Assembly: GCF_000026945.1 (NCBI RefSeq)
Contig: NC_012861.1
Coordinates: 682,001-746,000 of the forward strand
Direction of reading: 5' to 3'
DNA length: 64,000 nucleotides
From: Candida dubliniensis CD36
Lineage: Eukaryota > Ascomycota > Pichiomycetes > Serinales > Debaryomycetaceae
The translations under genes and the position numbers were made by a program. Positions 40,338-48,907 of the stretch are shown here, one piece after another (the first letter of the stretch is position 1; every line of letters begins with the position of its first letter). Under the pieces are notes generated by a model that searched no databases, was not told the DNA's origin, and was given only the letters and a program-made list of their open reading frames with translations.

Positions 40338-42665
40338 CTATTTAAATTGGCATGTTTTAATTACCTCGATTATTACTTCTCGTTCTTCTTCTCCGCCAGA
40401 TCTTAGTATATTTCCGCAACAATTTTTCAATCTCGTATTGGTACTTAAACTGGAAAGATTCTTTTCGGAATGGTTTGCAGTAGCAATCGCTAAATTCAAT
40501 AGCACATATTCCATTGGTAAAATTAAGCTTTTTTCATGCAGTTGAGTGGAAAAGATGTCCGTCAATATATCAATGAGAGTCTTGAATTTGTCATCGTCAG
40601 AGACAATCTGTGCTGCTAGCGGTTCAATATCCGTAGAGTGCAACAAATAAATAGCAATGGTTGCCTGTAAATTCACCTCACCTGATTGAAGCAATTGCAT
40701 CGATAAGTCAAATCGTTTTCTGGCAGCCTCGGCATCCCAGTTGAAGAATTTCACCAAAAGTGGGATTTCTGTGCTCAAATTTGCAATCAATTCCCAGCTT
40801 GCTTTCCGAATTTTGGTGTCTTCTGAAATAATGAAATTATCTAAATAGGAATCAAATAATTGTGTAACCATATAATGTTTAAGTTCTGGCTTGGCTGTAG
40901 CTGCTATATTGGTCAACGCTAGCAAACATTCAAAGTGATCCAATAATGACATGTCGTGGAGATAAGAATCGGAGTCGCCCCCTTGATATTGGGATATATC
41001 TGGGCCTAATAATTCCTTTAAGAATGGTATAGCAACTCTTGAATCGTACTTGGTGAATGCAGTTTGAGGATCAACAACAATCAACATTCGAGCTAAAGAC
41101 CTACTGGCAAACGTACGGCATTGTTGAACTATTTCATCCTTAGGTTTGGGAAGAGCTGTTATTAAGTTTCCTTGGCGTTTCATTTCACTGAAATTAATTA
41201 GATAGTTTAATACAATAGTCATTGCCCCTTGTTTTACCAACTCTGTTCGACCCTGTTTCATTTGATCTATTGACAAGTGGTATATAATTTTGATTACTTC
41301 TGCAAGTGAATTGTTCGAACCTGATTTGTAAGACTTTAACGATGCTATTTTGGATATAATTTTATTGGTGTTAAGTAGTTCTCGGTTGAACAAAGTGATA
41401 CCTTCTTGGTTTTCCTTTTCATCATTGGATCCATATTTAGGACTTGCTGCAGTTTTTAAGCGATATCTTGTGTTGGAATTTAATTCTTTGTCATTCACAT
41501 CTCTCGTTTTTGTTAAATTTGAAATAATTGACAACACACCATATTGAAATGATGTATTAATGGTGGTGGAATCTGTCGATGTCTCTTTAAGTCTTGCAAG
41601 AAATAGTTTGATTAAACTCACATCCATTCGAATTAACTCTCTTACTTTCCAATACAATGACAAGTACATTAACCCTTCTACGGAAAACTCGACATATTCA
41701 TCAAAAGCCTCAGCGTGTTTGAAGTAATTTATCAAAATTTCAGCTAAATCAAGTGTACTTATCTCGGTATCTTTTTTTTCAACTTCGAGTAATTTCAATA
41801 GTTTGCTGATGGTCACACTTGAAATGACCTGGATTTGGTCATTATTGATTGTGCACCCCTGTGTCAAGAACTTAAGATAGTTCGAAACAGTATAATTTCG
41901 ACAATTCTCGACAATACATGAGGCTGCAATTAATTTCAATATCGGTATAGCTAAAGGTATGTCCTCGCCCTTGATAATATAGTTTATGCGTTGTAACAAA
42001 TGGTTTCTGGTTCTATCGTGCTGGTATATTGGAGCGCATATTTCAGGGGCAATTGGAAAACACATAGCTTGAACAGATACAAAATTAACAAAGTTGTTGT
42101 AACTTAAATCATCTTCATCCATTACCATTTCTAGATAATCTGATATTATGTCTGAAGTTTTCTTTTTTTGTAGTTGCAAGTTCTGTATCACCAACACCAA
42201 TACCCCTCGGTTAACATCTTCATTTTGTTCGTTCACAAATGTTAAAAATAAGTTTAAATGCTCTGGATTTGTGATTTTAGAATGGGTGATCAATGAGCTA
42301 TATACATTCAAGTAGAATGGCAAATTCACACCAGATTTCATAATCCATCTTAGGCTGGAATACAACTTCTGCATAATCTCTTCAGATTCACTATTGACAC
42401 CTAAAATGTTGGTGATTATAATTGCTGCTTCGTCATTCACTCTTTCAAAGCATTTAATAACTTGATCAGGATATTCCATTAACAATTGATATAAAATCTT
42501 TGAATACTGGGGATTGTGAGAAATCTTTGCCAATTGATCAATGAGCTTGTGCCCATCAGCTTTATCCAACTCGTGGCTGCAAAGGAATCTGAGCAATACG
42601 TCCTTCGTTGACTTGTCTTGAATATTCTCATTCTCAATTATTTGTATAAATATTTCGTCGGACAT
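40338..42665 (-). CDS. SHE4: UCS-domain myosin chaperone She4
   Basis: Cytosolic co-chaperone that folds and stabilises class I and V myosins, needed for mRNA transport, endocytosis and polarity. I start at ATG 42665 (MSDEIFIQI), 775 residues, close to S. cerevisiae She4 (789). The frame is open 60 codons further upstream but those are hydrophobic, T-tract-derived and run through the SHE4/NBN1 promoter, so I reject them. The protein is all-helical with armadillo-like repeats. The C-terminal UCS region contains ALTNIAATA, RKASWELIANLS and the family's loop SSLSTNT region. Convergent with the SFB3-like gene with only 55 bp between stops. Confidence 0.85.
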   Translation of the reverse strand: MSDEIFIQIIENENIQDKSTKDVLLRFLCSHELDKADGHKLIDQLAKISHNPQYSKILYQLLMEYPDQVIKCFERVNDEAAIIITNILGVNSESEEIMQKLYSSLRWIMKSGVNLPFYLNVYSSLITHSKITNPEHLNLFLTFVNEQNEDVNRGVLVLVIQNLQLQKKKTSDIISDYLEMVMDEDDLSYNNFVNFVSVQAMCFPIAPEICAPIYQHDRTRNHLLQRINYIIKGEDIPLAIPILKLIAASCIVENCRNYTVSNYLKFLTQGCTINNDQIQVISSVTISKLLKLLEVEKKDTEISTLDLAEILINYFKHAEAFDEYVEFSVEGLMYLSLYWKVRELIRMDVSLIKLFLARLKETSTDSTTINTSFQYGVLSIISNLTKTRDVNDKELNSNTRYRLKTAASPKYGSNDEKENQEGITLFNRELLNTNKIISKIASLKSYKSGSNNSLAEVIKIIYHLSIDQMKQGRTELVKQGAMTIVLNYLINFSEMKRQGNLITALPKPKDEIVQQCRTFASRSLARMLIVVDPQTAFTKYDSRVAIPFLKELLGPDISQYQGGDSDSYLHDMSLLDHFECLLALTNIAATAKPELKHYMVTQLFDSYLDNFIISEDTKIRKASWELIANLSTEIPLLVKFFNWDAEAARKRFDLSMQLLQSGEVNLQATIAIYLLHSTDIEPLAAQIVSDDDKFKTLIDILTDIFSTQLHEKSLILPMEYVLLNLAIATANHSEKNLSSLSTNTRLKNCCGNILRSGGEEEREVIIEVIKTCQFK

Positions 42666-42832
42666 TGAAAAGTTGCTACTGGAACGATAGATAAAGTAGA
42701 TAATTGACGTGTAACTAAAGGCAATGGCGAAGAAAAAATATTTCAAGGCAAAAAAGCAAAAAAAATGTGCGGTCAAGAAAAGTTCCCCTAAAACGACAAG
42801 ATACAATTTTAATAAATTCAAACCAAGCCAAC
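42666..42832. promoter_or_regulatory. Short bidirectional promoter SHE4-NBN1
   Basis: Only 167 bp separate the two divergent ATGs, so both genes must share promoter DNA. It is A-rich on the NBN1 side. A 43-codon ATG ORF starting at 42724 runs into NBN1 out of frame (separate entry). Confidence 0.7.
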
Positions 42833-42855
42833 ATGGATACATCAACTGTACTTGA
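42724..42855 (+). CDS. Overlapping upstream ORF of NBN1 (43 codons)
   Basis: Begins ATG GCG AAG, encodes a very basic peptide (MAKKKYFKAKKQKK at its start; ends HGYINCT) and stops with TGA at 42853-42855, 20 bp past the NBN1 ATG and out of frame with it. If the NBN1 mRNA begins upstream of 42724 this would reduce NBN1 translation. Equally it may lie in non-transcribed promoter DNA. No known homologue. Confidence 0.3.
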   Translation: MAKKKYFKAKKQKKCAVKKSSPKTTRYNFNKFKPSQHGYINCT

Positions 42856-43729
42856 GAAATATACCCAAGACCTATCTAATCTACCACTTGAAGTGAGGCA
42901 CTTACTAGAAGAAATTAAAAGTAAAGATGTGCAAGTCTCAGAAGCAAGGAAACGATATCAAACTCGTGACCACCAACTCCATAAATTTATACGAACAAAT
43001 GGGACATTAACCAAACATCCAAAGGAAGACCAGTTGTATGCCAAGATTGAGGAGGATATGAAGCTTGTGCAGAAACTACAGAAAGAGAAAATTTTATTGG
43101 CTAACACTGCATTATTTTTGATATCAAAACATCTATACCATTTTGAGACAGACATTGCAAAGTTAGAAAGAGATGAATTGTTGCCACCTTTAGAACACCC
43201 AATCGATCTAACAGAAGTTCCTAAAGACGAACATACAAAATCACTTAATGGTTTCTCTGATAGTGCCTCTGCAACACCAACGCCTAGAAATGGGTCATCG
43301 GCAACTCCAGTAGCTGAAACAGTGAAGAAAGTCCAAAAGAAGAAAATTAATACCAAAGGAGCGTCCTCCTCTCTGGCGCAATCATCTTCTGCATCAAGAC
43401 AAGTGAAGCGACTCCGATCAGAAGAAATAGAGGAGCCTCTACCGTACGAGGGAGGCTCATTGGCGTTCAATGGGAATGCAGCAATGGGCACAAATGGGGC
43501 AGCAGATGTAAATGGTCCTAACGGCGAAGATGCCGATAATAATTTATATTGTTTTTGTCAGCGTGTTTCATTTGGTGAAATGATTGGATGTGATAATGAT
43601 GACTGTAAGTATGAATGGTTTCATTGGAGCTGTGTTGGGATCACTTCGCCTCCGAAAGATGACGAAATTTGGTATTGTCCTGATTGTGCTTCAAAGATGG
43701 AGAAAAGAAAAAAGAAACGGAAGAACTAA
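42833..43729 (+). CDS. NBN1: ING-family PHD protein, NuA4 acetyltransferase subunit (Nbn1/Yng2)
   Basis: Subunit of the NuA4 histone H4 acetyltransferase that reads H3K4 methylation. Starting at ATG 42833 (MDTSTVLEKY) it has 298 residues. The N-terminal ING helical domain has LSNLPLEVRHLLEEI, HKFIRTNG and LANTALFLISKH, all colinear with yeast Yng2. A Ser/Ala-rich basic linker follows. The C-terminal PHD finger (about 235-285) has NLYCFCQRVSFGEMIGCDN, HWSCVGI and WYCPDC with all C4HC3 ligands, including the aromatic cage pattern typical for H3K4me3. It ends in a polybasic tail (KMEKRKKKRKN), as in Yng2. The match to Yng2 is better than to Pho23 or Yng1. A GTG-started 22-codon extension is open upstream but unnecessary. 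Confidence 0.93.
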   Translation: MDTSTVLEKYTQDLSNLPLEVRHLLEEIKSKDVQVSEARKRYQTRDHQLHKFIRTNGTLTKHPKEDQLYAKIEEDMKLVQKLQKEKILLANTALFLISKHLYHFETDIAKLERDELLPPLEHPIDLTEVPKDEHTKSLNGFSDSASATPTPRNGSSATPVAETVKKVQKKKINTKGASSSLAQSSSASRQVKRLRSEEIEEPLPYEGGSLAFNGNAAMGTNGAADVNGPNGEDADNNLYCFCQRVSFGEMIGCDNDDCKYEWFHWSCVGITSPPKDDEIWYCPDCASKMEKRKKKRKN

Positions 43730-44111
43730 ATATGTACTACGTAATTAGTCTTAACTTATTGTTTAAAGCCATGTTAGGTCTTTGAGTTGTATTGTCGTAA
43801 ACCAATGATATTTCGAAAAAAGACTCCTGTGCCACCACGAGAAACTCGGAAATAATGATTTTGTCCGTCGAGAAATCGCGAAGTTTAAGAATAATTTTTG
43901 TGATGCGCCCACAAAAGAAATTTTTTGATCCTGTATTGTATATTTTTTCACTGTGGTGATTGTCTTTGTTCATGAAACACCTAAAAATAAAAACGAAAAA
44001 AAAAAAAACAAACAAAAAAAAAAATATAAACTCAGCTTTCCCTTTTTCTCTCCTGTAAAGCTTTGTTCCTCAAACATTTCATTCGTTTATTCAAACTGAT
44101 TAGTACCAACT
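43730..44111. promoter_or_regulatory. Upstream region of the Ala/Thr-rich protein gene
   Basis: 382 bp; A-tracts at 43999-44024 and a C/T-rich block at 44033-44050 precede the gene. Minus-strand open frames (43737-44015) show no recognisable content. Confidence 0.5.
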
Positions 44112-44888
44112 ATGAGGGGTATCATTTTATTGAGTTTTATCCTCACATCTTGTTTAGCGGCAGATGCTGTCCCTGCTGCTGCTGCCGCGCCCGCTGATGA
44201 TGCTGCCGGTGTCGCTGCTGCTGCTGGTGCTGGTGCAGTTACAACTACCACTCCAGCTGGCGCTGCTGCTGCTGCTGCTGCAACCACTGCAACCACAGCT
44301 AAAACAAACACTGCAACCACTACCAACGCTGCTGCTGCTGCTGCTGATACATTGGCTACTAAAGGCACTACTACAGGTACAGTGAAGACAACTGGAGTCA
44401 CTACAGGTACAGCTAAAACCACTGCAGCAACTGCTGTTACTGCAGACACTGCTGTAGCAGCAAATCCTGCTACTATGAATCCATCTGAGTTGTCTGTATA
44501 TTCATTGACAGTTACCATGAACCAAGCACAATTACAAAACTTTTTAGCCACCCACACTGGTGCTGCTGCTGCTGCTGCTACTACGAGTGCTACCGGTACA
44601 TCTGCAGCATCTGGTGCAAGCTTAGACGACTCCACAACAGCTGCTGCTGCTGCTGGCGGTGATAGTAATGGAGCTGCTACTATTGATGATACCACTAAAG
44701 GTCTTACATTTGTCACATCTAGAACGTTGAAACCAAGTAGTAGTGCAACCTCGCAAGCTTCTGCTCAAGCACTGGGTTCTGGTTCTAATGCTGGTCAAGC
44801 TAATTCAGCTGGTGTATATTCAACAAGCTCTATTCTTGTATTCATTTCTATTTGCATAAGTTTTATTGGAGGTTCATTGGGTATATAA
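44112..44888 (+). CDS. Putative GPI-anchored Ala/Thr-rich cell-wall protein
   Basis: A 258-residue low-complexity surface protein. It has a signal peptide (MRGIILLSFILTSCLA, likely cut before AD) and a C-terminal GPI signal (SAGVYSTSS then hydrophobic ILVFISICISFIGGSLGI). The middle is almost entirely Ala, Thr, Gly and Ser, with polyalanine runs coded by GCT/GCC repeats and TTTGT-type segments (GTTTGTVKTTGVTTGT). A single normal-complexity island, about residues 120-150 (NPSELSVYSLTVTMNQAQLQNFLATHT), may be the structured part. Heavy O-mannosylation is expected. I cannot assign a named PGA gene. Run lengths are likely to vary between strains. Confidence 0.75.
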   Translation: MRGIILLSFILTSCLAADAVPAAAAAPADDAAGVAAAAGAGAVTTTTPAGAAAAAAATTATTAKTNTATTTNAAAAAADTLATKGTTTGTVKTTGVTTGTAKTTAATAVTADTAVAANPATMNPSELSVYSLTVTMNQAQLQNFLATHTGAAAAAATTSATGTSAASGASLDDSTTAAAAAGGDSNGAATIDDTTKGLTFVTSRTLKPSSSATSQASAQALGSGSNAGQANSAGVYSTSSILVFISICISFIGGSLGI

Positions 44889-45371
44889 GGTTAATGTTTA
44901 TGGTGAATATACGTCCTACTTAGATTTTATGTAGGGAGACCGTTTATTCCCTGTGTGGCGTGTGCTGGATTTTCCAAAGTAGTTCACGGGAGCAGCTATT
45001 CATTGTGGTCTATTCAGTATGATCCAGGAGTAGATTCTAGATGATAAGTAATGGTGTAGTAGTGGCTGATCAATTGAATTCAACTCTTTTATTGAAAACA
45101 TTGTCCCAGTGTTTTGCAATTGTAACACAGAATTCACTTGTAGCAGAAAGTGAGGTAACTAATATGTTTTCAGCTTGTTAGATTGTTATAGTTTAGTTAT
45201 TTGTTCATAGTCATTCAGTGTGTATTATATAAATTGCTGCAATAGGATGCGAGTCAGTGAGAGTGTTCTAATACCACCAAACCATCGACTATTTTTTTTT
45301 TTCTAGCCAATCCTCTATTTTTTTTTTGTTTTGTAGACCTAACCTAAAGTTATTACAACTACTATCATACA
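44889..45371. promoter_or_regulatory. Intergenic region upstream of the mitochondrial membrane protein gene
   Basis: 483 bp between co-oriented genes. T-rich tracts (45291-45303, 45318-45327) precede the start. TATA-like tattatataaa lies near 45223-45233. No RNA gene recognised. Confidence 0.5.
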
Positions 45372-46592
45372 ATGCTAAGACCAGTTAGATTGAATTCCCG
45401 TGTGGTGGGAGTTAGGCTGTTTTCTATTACCCGCTTGAATTTCAACATAAACAACATTGCTAGGACCCCTCCATCGTCATCTTCTTCTTCCCTGTTTGCA
45501 TATATTCATGATTACAATACGTTACTTGAAAAAGTCAAATCAACAATAACGTCAAAATCTTCTGAATTAGATATATTGGGAGCAATAAATGGAATCAAAA
45601 ATTTACAAAATAATTATCCCATTCAAGATCAAATCAATGACAATTCAAAATTAACAAAAGAATCGATTTCTATCATAAATACAATATTTAAAAATGATGA
45701 TGATGACAGAAAATTCTCATCAAAATTATTACATGATATATTGATATTGAACTTACCTAGTTCTTTAAATATTAAAGTTATCAAACATTATTATAAATAC
45801 AATCCCACTGATGTTGTCAGTAAAGAAGTGGCATTGATTCCATTGAGGAATGCAATTTTCAATGCTGAATTCATGAAAGCAATCAAATTGACTGACTTAA
45901 CTGTAGGACATGAAAATTATATTAATCATATGAATCAAATTTTGAAATCTGGGGTTTTCAAACTTATTTCGACTGCTGCTATGATTACTCTCTTTACGAA
46001 ATTGGGAGTTTCTAGTTTAATTGATGCTGGAGTGATATCACAAAGTTGGCAAAGCATTGGAGCTATCAATTCGATAATTTTGACATATTTAATCAATTCA
46101 AGTTTTTTCATCTCCATAGTCAAATTGGGTCGTACTTTGATTAATGCTGGGGGCGATTATTTGACTTGGCAAAAGGGGACTTTTTATACTCATTGGTTTA
46201 AACATGCTGATGAAATGTTATTTAGTTCTAAAATTATCGAAGCCGACCGTGAATTAAATCAGGGTGAAAGTAATCCTGATATTATTGAGGAATTATGTAG
46301 AAGACCACCTGATGATAGAGATAGTATGAGAGGATTGAAACCTGGTTTTGATAGGGATGGTAACAAGATTAGATTATTGCAGTTGAAAGATGATTTGAAC
46401 AAGGTTACATTTCAAGCCTATTGGATGACGGGGGGAGACGGGTTTGAATGGATAGAACCTGATCAAGATCCAGCAGACATTCAATGGAGAAAACATTTGG
46501 AATTGTATAATAAACCAGCATTGAAACAAGGTGAATTTGGCGCCTTGGGCTGGGCTGATGATTTGATCCAAAAATCTACAAAAGACGTTTAA
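45372..46592 (+). CDS. Probable mitochondrial inner-membrane protein, function unknown
   Basis: 406 residues. The N-terminus (MLRPVRLNSRVVGVRLFSITRLNFN region) is basic, acid-free and amphipathic, with a typical RLFS cleavage region: a strong mitochondrial presequence. A soluble helical portion (40-190) is followed by two hydrophobic segments, about 194-217 (VFKLISTAAMITLFTKLGVSS) and 231-253 (SIILTYLINSSFFISIV). The C-terminal part contains GGDYLTWQKGTFYTHWFKHADEM and ELCRRPPDD, and its regular composition argues it is a real conserved protein. It converges with MGR1, another mitochondrial membrane protein gene. I do not recognise the family with confidence; a mitoribosome-associated or assembly factor would fit the shape. 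Confidence 0.7.
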   Translation: MLRPVRLNSRVVGVRLFSITRLNFNINNIARTPPSSSSSSLFAYIHDYNTLLEKVKSTITSKSSELDILGAINGIKNLQNNYPIQDQINDNSKLTKESISIINTIFKNDDDDRKFSSKLLHDILILNLPSSLNIKVIKHYYKYNPTDVVSKEVALIPLRNAIFNAEFMKAIKLTDLTVGHENYINHMNQILKSGVFKLISTAAMITLFTKLGVSSLIDAGVISQSWQSIGAINSIILTYLINSSFFISIVKLGRTLINAGGDYLTWQKGTFYTHWFKHADEMLFSSKIIEADRELNQGESNPDIIEELCRRPPDDRDSMRGLKPGFDRDGNKIRLLQLKDDLNKVTFQAYWMTGGDGFEWIEPDQDPADIQWRKHLELYNKPALKQGEFGALGWADDLIQKSTKDV

Positions 46593-46699
46593 TGTTGTTA
46601 AGGTGTTTTTTTCTTCTTCTTCTTCATTGTATGTACACTGGGTTGAGTAGTTGATTTGTAAATATGCAGAGTATAGAAGTATATATAAATTATTTATTA
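46593..46699. other. Convergent intergenic region
   Basis: 107 bp between convergent stop codons of two mitochondrial-protein genes, with a TTC-repeat (46610-46625) and AT-rich end. Probably overlapping 3' UTRs. Confidence 0.5.
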
Positions 46700-47809
46700 T
46701 CATGTCTGTTTCGCCGCCACTTTATCTGTGACAGGAGATTCTTGATTCTCAGTTTCTATTTCATCTGTAGTTCCTGAATAGCTTGGAACAAGACGAATAT
46801 CATATTCTGTATCTAGTTTCAATTCATCCCATGGCTCGAAATTCAACCATACCATTTCAAACTGGTCATCGTCATCCATAGTGTGGTTCCCTAAGATTAT
46901 GGCAGATTTTGTAAATTCTGGGTTGATTAAATCGGATTTCCCCTCTAGCATCAAATCCAATCTCGGAGCCTTATTCAATTCTGTGACTTCGTTTAAATCT
47001 TCACGTAAAAGTTTCCCCCATCTTTTTCTGTTGTTTTCATTCAATTTGGTATAAATTTCCAAATATTTCCCTTTACTATTCAACTTACTTAATACCCCTC
47101 CATTCGCTTGAGGTTGACGTTGAACATTGATTACATTACTATTCTTGCCTAATTCCAATGATAAATTGGCAAAATTGCCTGGATCATCGATTTTTATTTC
47201 CTTTTCAACATTTTCAATCCAATCGCCCACTTTATCGATCCAAGTTTTAAAATCCATTGGTTTATAATATCTGTAGGCTCCGAACCATGAGCTTGGTTTA
47301 TCACCATTCTTTATCGCCATGCGTCGATAATGTTGTGCTTCATCATACCACGGATCGTAAGGTAATGTAACTCGACACAATTCCAACCCACTTCCAAATG
47401 ATAACAATGATCCGGTAACTACACTCATGGCAATTTTCCAAATGGGGCCAGTACGCACCAATTTCGGAGCCATGTGAGATTGAGGTTGTTGAAACCCGCC
47501 AATTGGTCGAAGTCGAGATAAGGTTCGGGCGTATTTGAAAAACCCACATCCAATTGCAAATTGTAATCCGATCATCGAGTATAATGCAGGTAAGTTATCA
47601 GATGCTGGTGTTAAGGGACCCCAAATTAAACCAACTTTGGGATTCCGTGGAATCAATGAAGCTGGGTTTGGGATATATATGGTTGTGGAACCTGACAGCG
47701 ATGATGATGATGATGATGGGGAGGTTGGTTGGTTCAGATTGGAGTTAGTATCCTGTTTCTTTTTATCTCCATCATCTTTATCATTAGGTGGTGGTATGTA
47801 TACTCCCAT
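46700..47809 (-). CDS. MGR1: i-AAA protease adaptor Mgr1
   Basis: Inner-membrane adaptor of the Yme1 i-AAA protease, helping select substrates. From the ATG at 47809 (MGVYIPPPND) the protein has 369 residues. Blocks match S. cerevisiae Mgr1: VGLIWGPLTPASDNLPALY (yeast GLKLWGPLVPAPDNLPGLY), ELCRVTLPYDPWYDE (ELTRLNFLKYDPWCDE), WFGAYRYYKPMDF (WFGPLEYKPMSF) and a C-terminal EPWDELKLDTEYDIRLVP. Two membrane segments are expected around the WGPL block and around VVTGSLLSFGSGLEL. An Asp/Lys-rich then Ser-rich N-terminus varies. The frame is also open for 28 codons upstream from a TTG. Confidence 0.88.
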   Translation of the reverse strand: MGVYIPPPNDKDDGDKKKQDTNSNLNQPTSPSSSSSSLSGSTTIYIPNPASLIPRNPKVGLIWGPLTPASDNLPALYSMIGLQFAIGCGFFKYARTLSRLRPIGGFQQPQSHMAPKLVRTGPIWKIAMSVVTGSLLSFGSGLELCRVTLPYDPWYDEAQHYRRMAIKNGDKPSSWFGAYRYYKPMDFKTWIDKVGDWIENVEKEIKIDDPGNFANLSLELGKNSNVINVQRQPQANGGVLSKLNSKGKYLEIYTKLNENNRKRWGKLLREDLNEVTELNKAPRLDLMLEGKSDLINPEFTKSAIILGNHTMDDDDQFEMVWLNFEPWDELKLDTEYDIRLVPSYSGTTDEIETENQESPVTDKVAAKQT

Positions 47810-48388
47810 TGTGTTTAAATGTCTATGTCTACAGCAAGTAGTAGTGGTAGACACTAATAGATCACATGTTATTTTTTTTAGGAGGAGGAACAACAGAAAA
47901 GAGAGAGTAATTAGTCAGGTTGAGTTGTGTGAGACTCACAGTTAAAAATAGTGAGAGGTTCCAAAATCAACAATTGTTCTAGAATTACGGAGGAATGGTA
48001 TACGTAAATTACCAGCAAATAGGCAACACTGTCTCGACTCTACCTGTAATTCGCGAGAGCATTGGAGCTTTTTAGAATTTTGTAAAGCTTTGGAAAAGTT
48101 GCATTCTCTGCAGCGGATTCTCTTTAAGAGCAATTTCTCTGTTCCTACATTATAAGACTGAAAAGTCTTAATATAGTGGTACCTCATTGAGCCTGGTTCA
48201 ATGAAGCAGTTACTGCAAACCATCAGAGTTAAAGTATAAAATAAATCGATTTTAAACTTAAAAAAAAAAAACTAAACAAAAACAATACTGTAAATGCTAA
48301 AAATTCATATCGAGTCTCCGTACTTTTTCGGGAAAAAAGGACGATATATAATTATCTTTATTCATTAATGGGGGTCTTCATCCAGACT
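47810..48388. other. Intergenic region MGR1-COX6 with a 93-codon open frame of higher GC
   Basis: 579 bp upstream of MGR1 and downstream of COX6. The segment 47942-48223 is less AT-rich than usual intergenic DNA here and is open on the minus strand for 93 codons starting with ATG. The hypothetical peptide is Cys-rich (MVCSNCF..., CRECNF, CSREL) and has no family I know. It could be a small gene, an element relic or chance. Confidence 0.35.
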
Positions 48389-48907
48389 TTAGATTTTATC
48401 TTCAGCATATAAATCTTCTTTCAAATCAATACCTAATTCTTTTCTAATATCCTTTAATTCCTCCAAATAAGCTTGGTATTGTTCTGGGGTTTCAACTTTG
48501 AATTTCAAAGCTTCAAAAGTTCTAACGGCAGTTGGATAATCGTTAACTCTTCTGCATGCTTGTAAAGCTTTTTCAATTACAGCTGGGGCTGGGACCAAAT
48601 CATAAGCAAAACAGTTGTTTAAAATTCTTTGAACTTCGAATAAATCGTAAGCATTTTCAAATTCTTTTTCAAATCTATAATATCTTTGTTAGTAAAAATT
48701 GTCTCTCCTCAATAAAATAAACTAAAAAAAGTAAACATACCTAGCAGTGAATTCTTCAAAAGTTTCTTCATGATGGTTTGAAGAATAAGATCTGATTTGT
48801 GAAGTCAATGGTTTGGAGATGGTGACAGCTCTTAAAGCATTAGAAGTTCTTGGAACTTGAGCAGATAATCTTGATCTCAAAGCAGAACGGACAGTAGCGG
48901 AAAACAT
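48389..48907 (-). CDS. COX6: Cytochrome c oxidase subunit VI (spliced)
   Basis: Nuclear subunit of respiratory complex IV (mammalian COX5A). Two exons on the minus strand: exon 1 48907-48741 (167 nt) and exon 2 48674-48389 (286 nt) give 150 codons plus stop. Exon 1 encodes a mitochondrial presequence (MFSATVRSALRSRLSAQVPR) and HHEETFEEFTA. Arg56 is split by the intron. Exon 2 continues RFEKEFENAYDLFEVQRILNNC, then LVPAPAVIEKALQACRRVNDYPTAVRTFEALKFKVE and YQAYLEELKDIRKELGI, the COX5A/Cox6 signature. Length matches yeast Cox6 (148). Without splicing the reading frame ends in the intron, so the intron call is required. Confidence 0.95.
48675..48740 (-). other. COX6 intron
   Basis: 66-nt intron on the minus strand. 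The donor is GTATGT (48740-48735), the branch site is a perfect TACTAAC (48694-48688) and the acceptor ATTATAG ends at 48675. Removal joins AG|A to make an Arg codon and restores a 150-residue Cox6. Confidence 0.93.

Noticed and set aside
42666..42845. 60-codon N-terminal extension of SHE4
   Set aside because: Starts at a non-ATG codon, crosses the NBN1 promoter and start, and encodes T-tract-derived hydrophobic residues not found in She4.
44087..44716. 209-codon minus-strand frame opposite the Ala/Thr-rich gene
   Set aside because: Antisense of GCT/ACT repeats codes Ala/Val/Ser without stops. The plus frame has the signal peptide and GPI signal.
47942..48223. Solo LTR
   Set aside because: I could not find matching TG...CA ends with a 5-bp target duplication, so it is not called as a mobile element.
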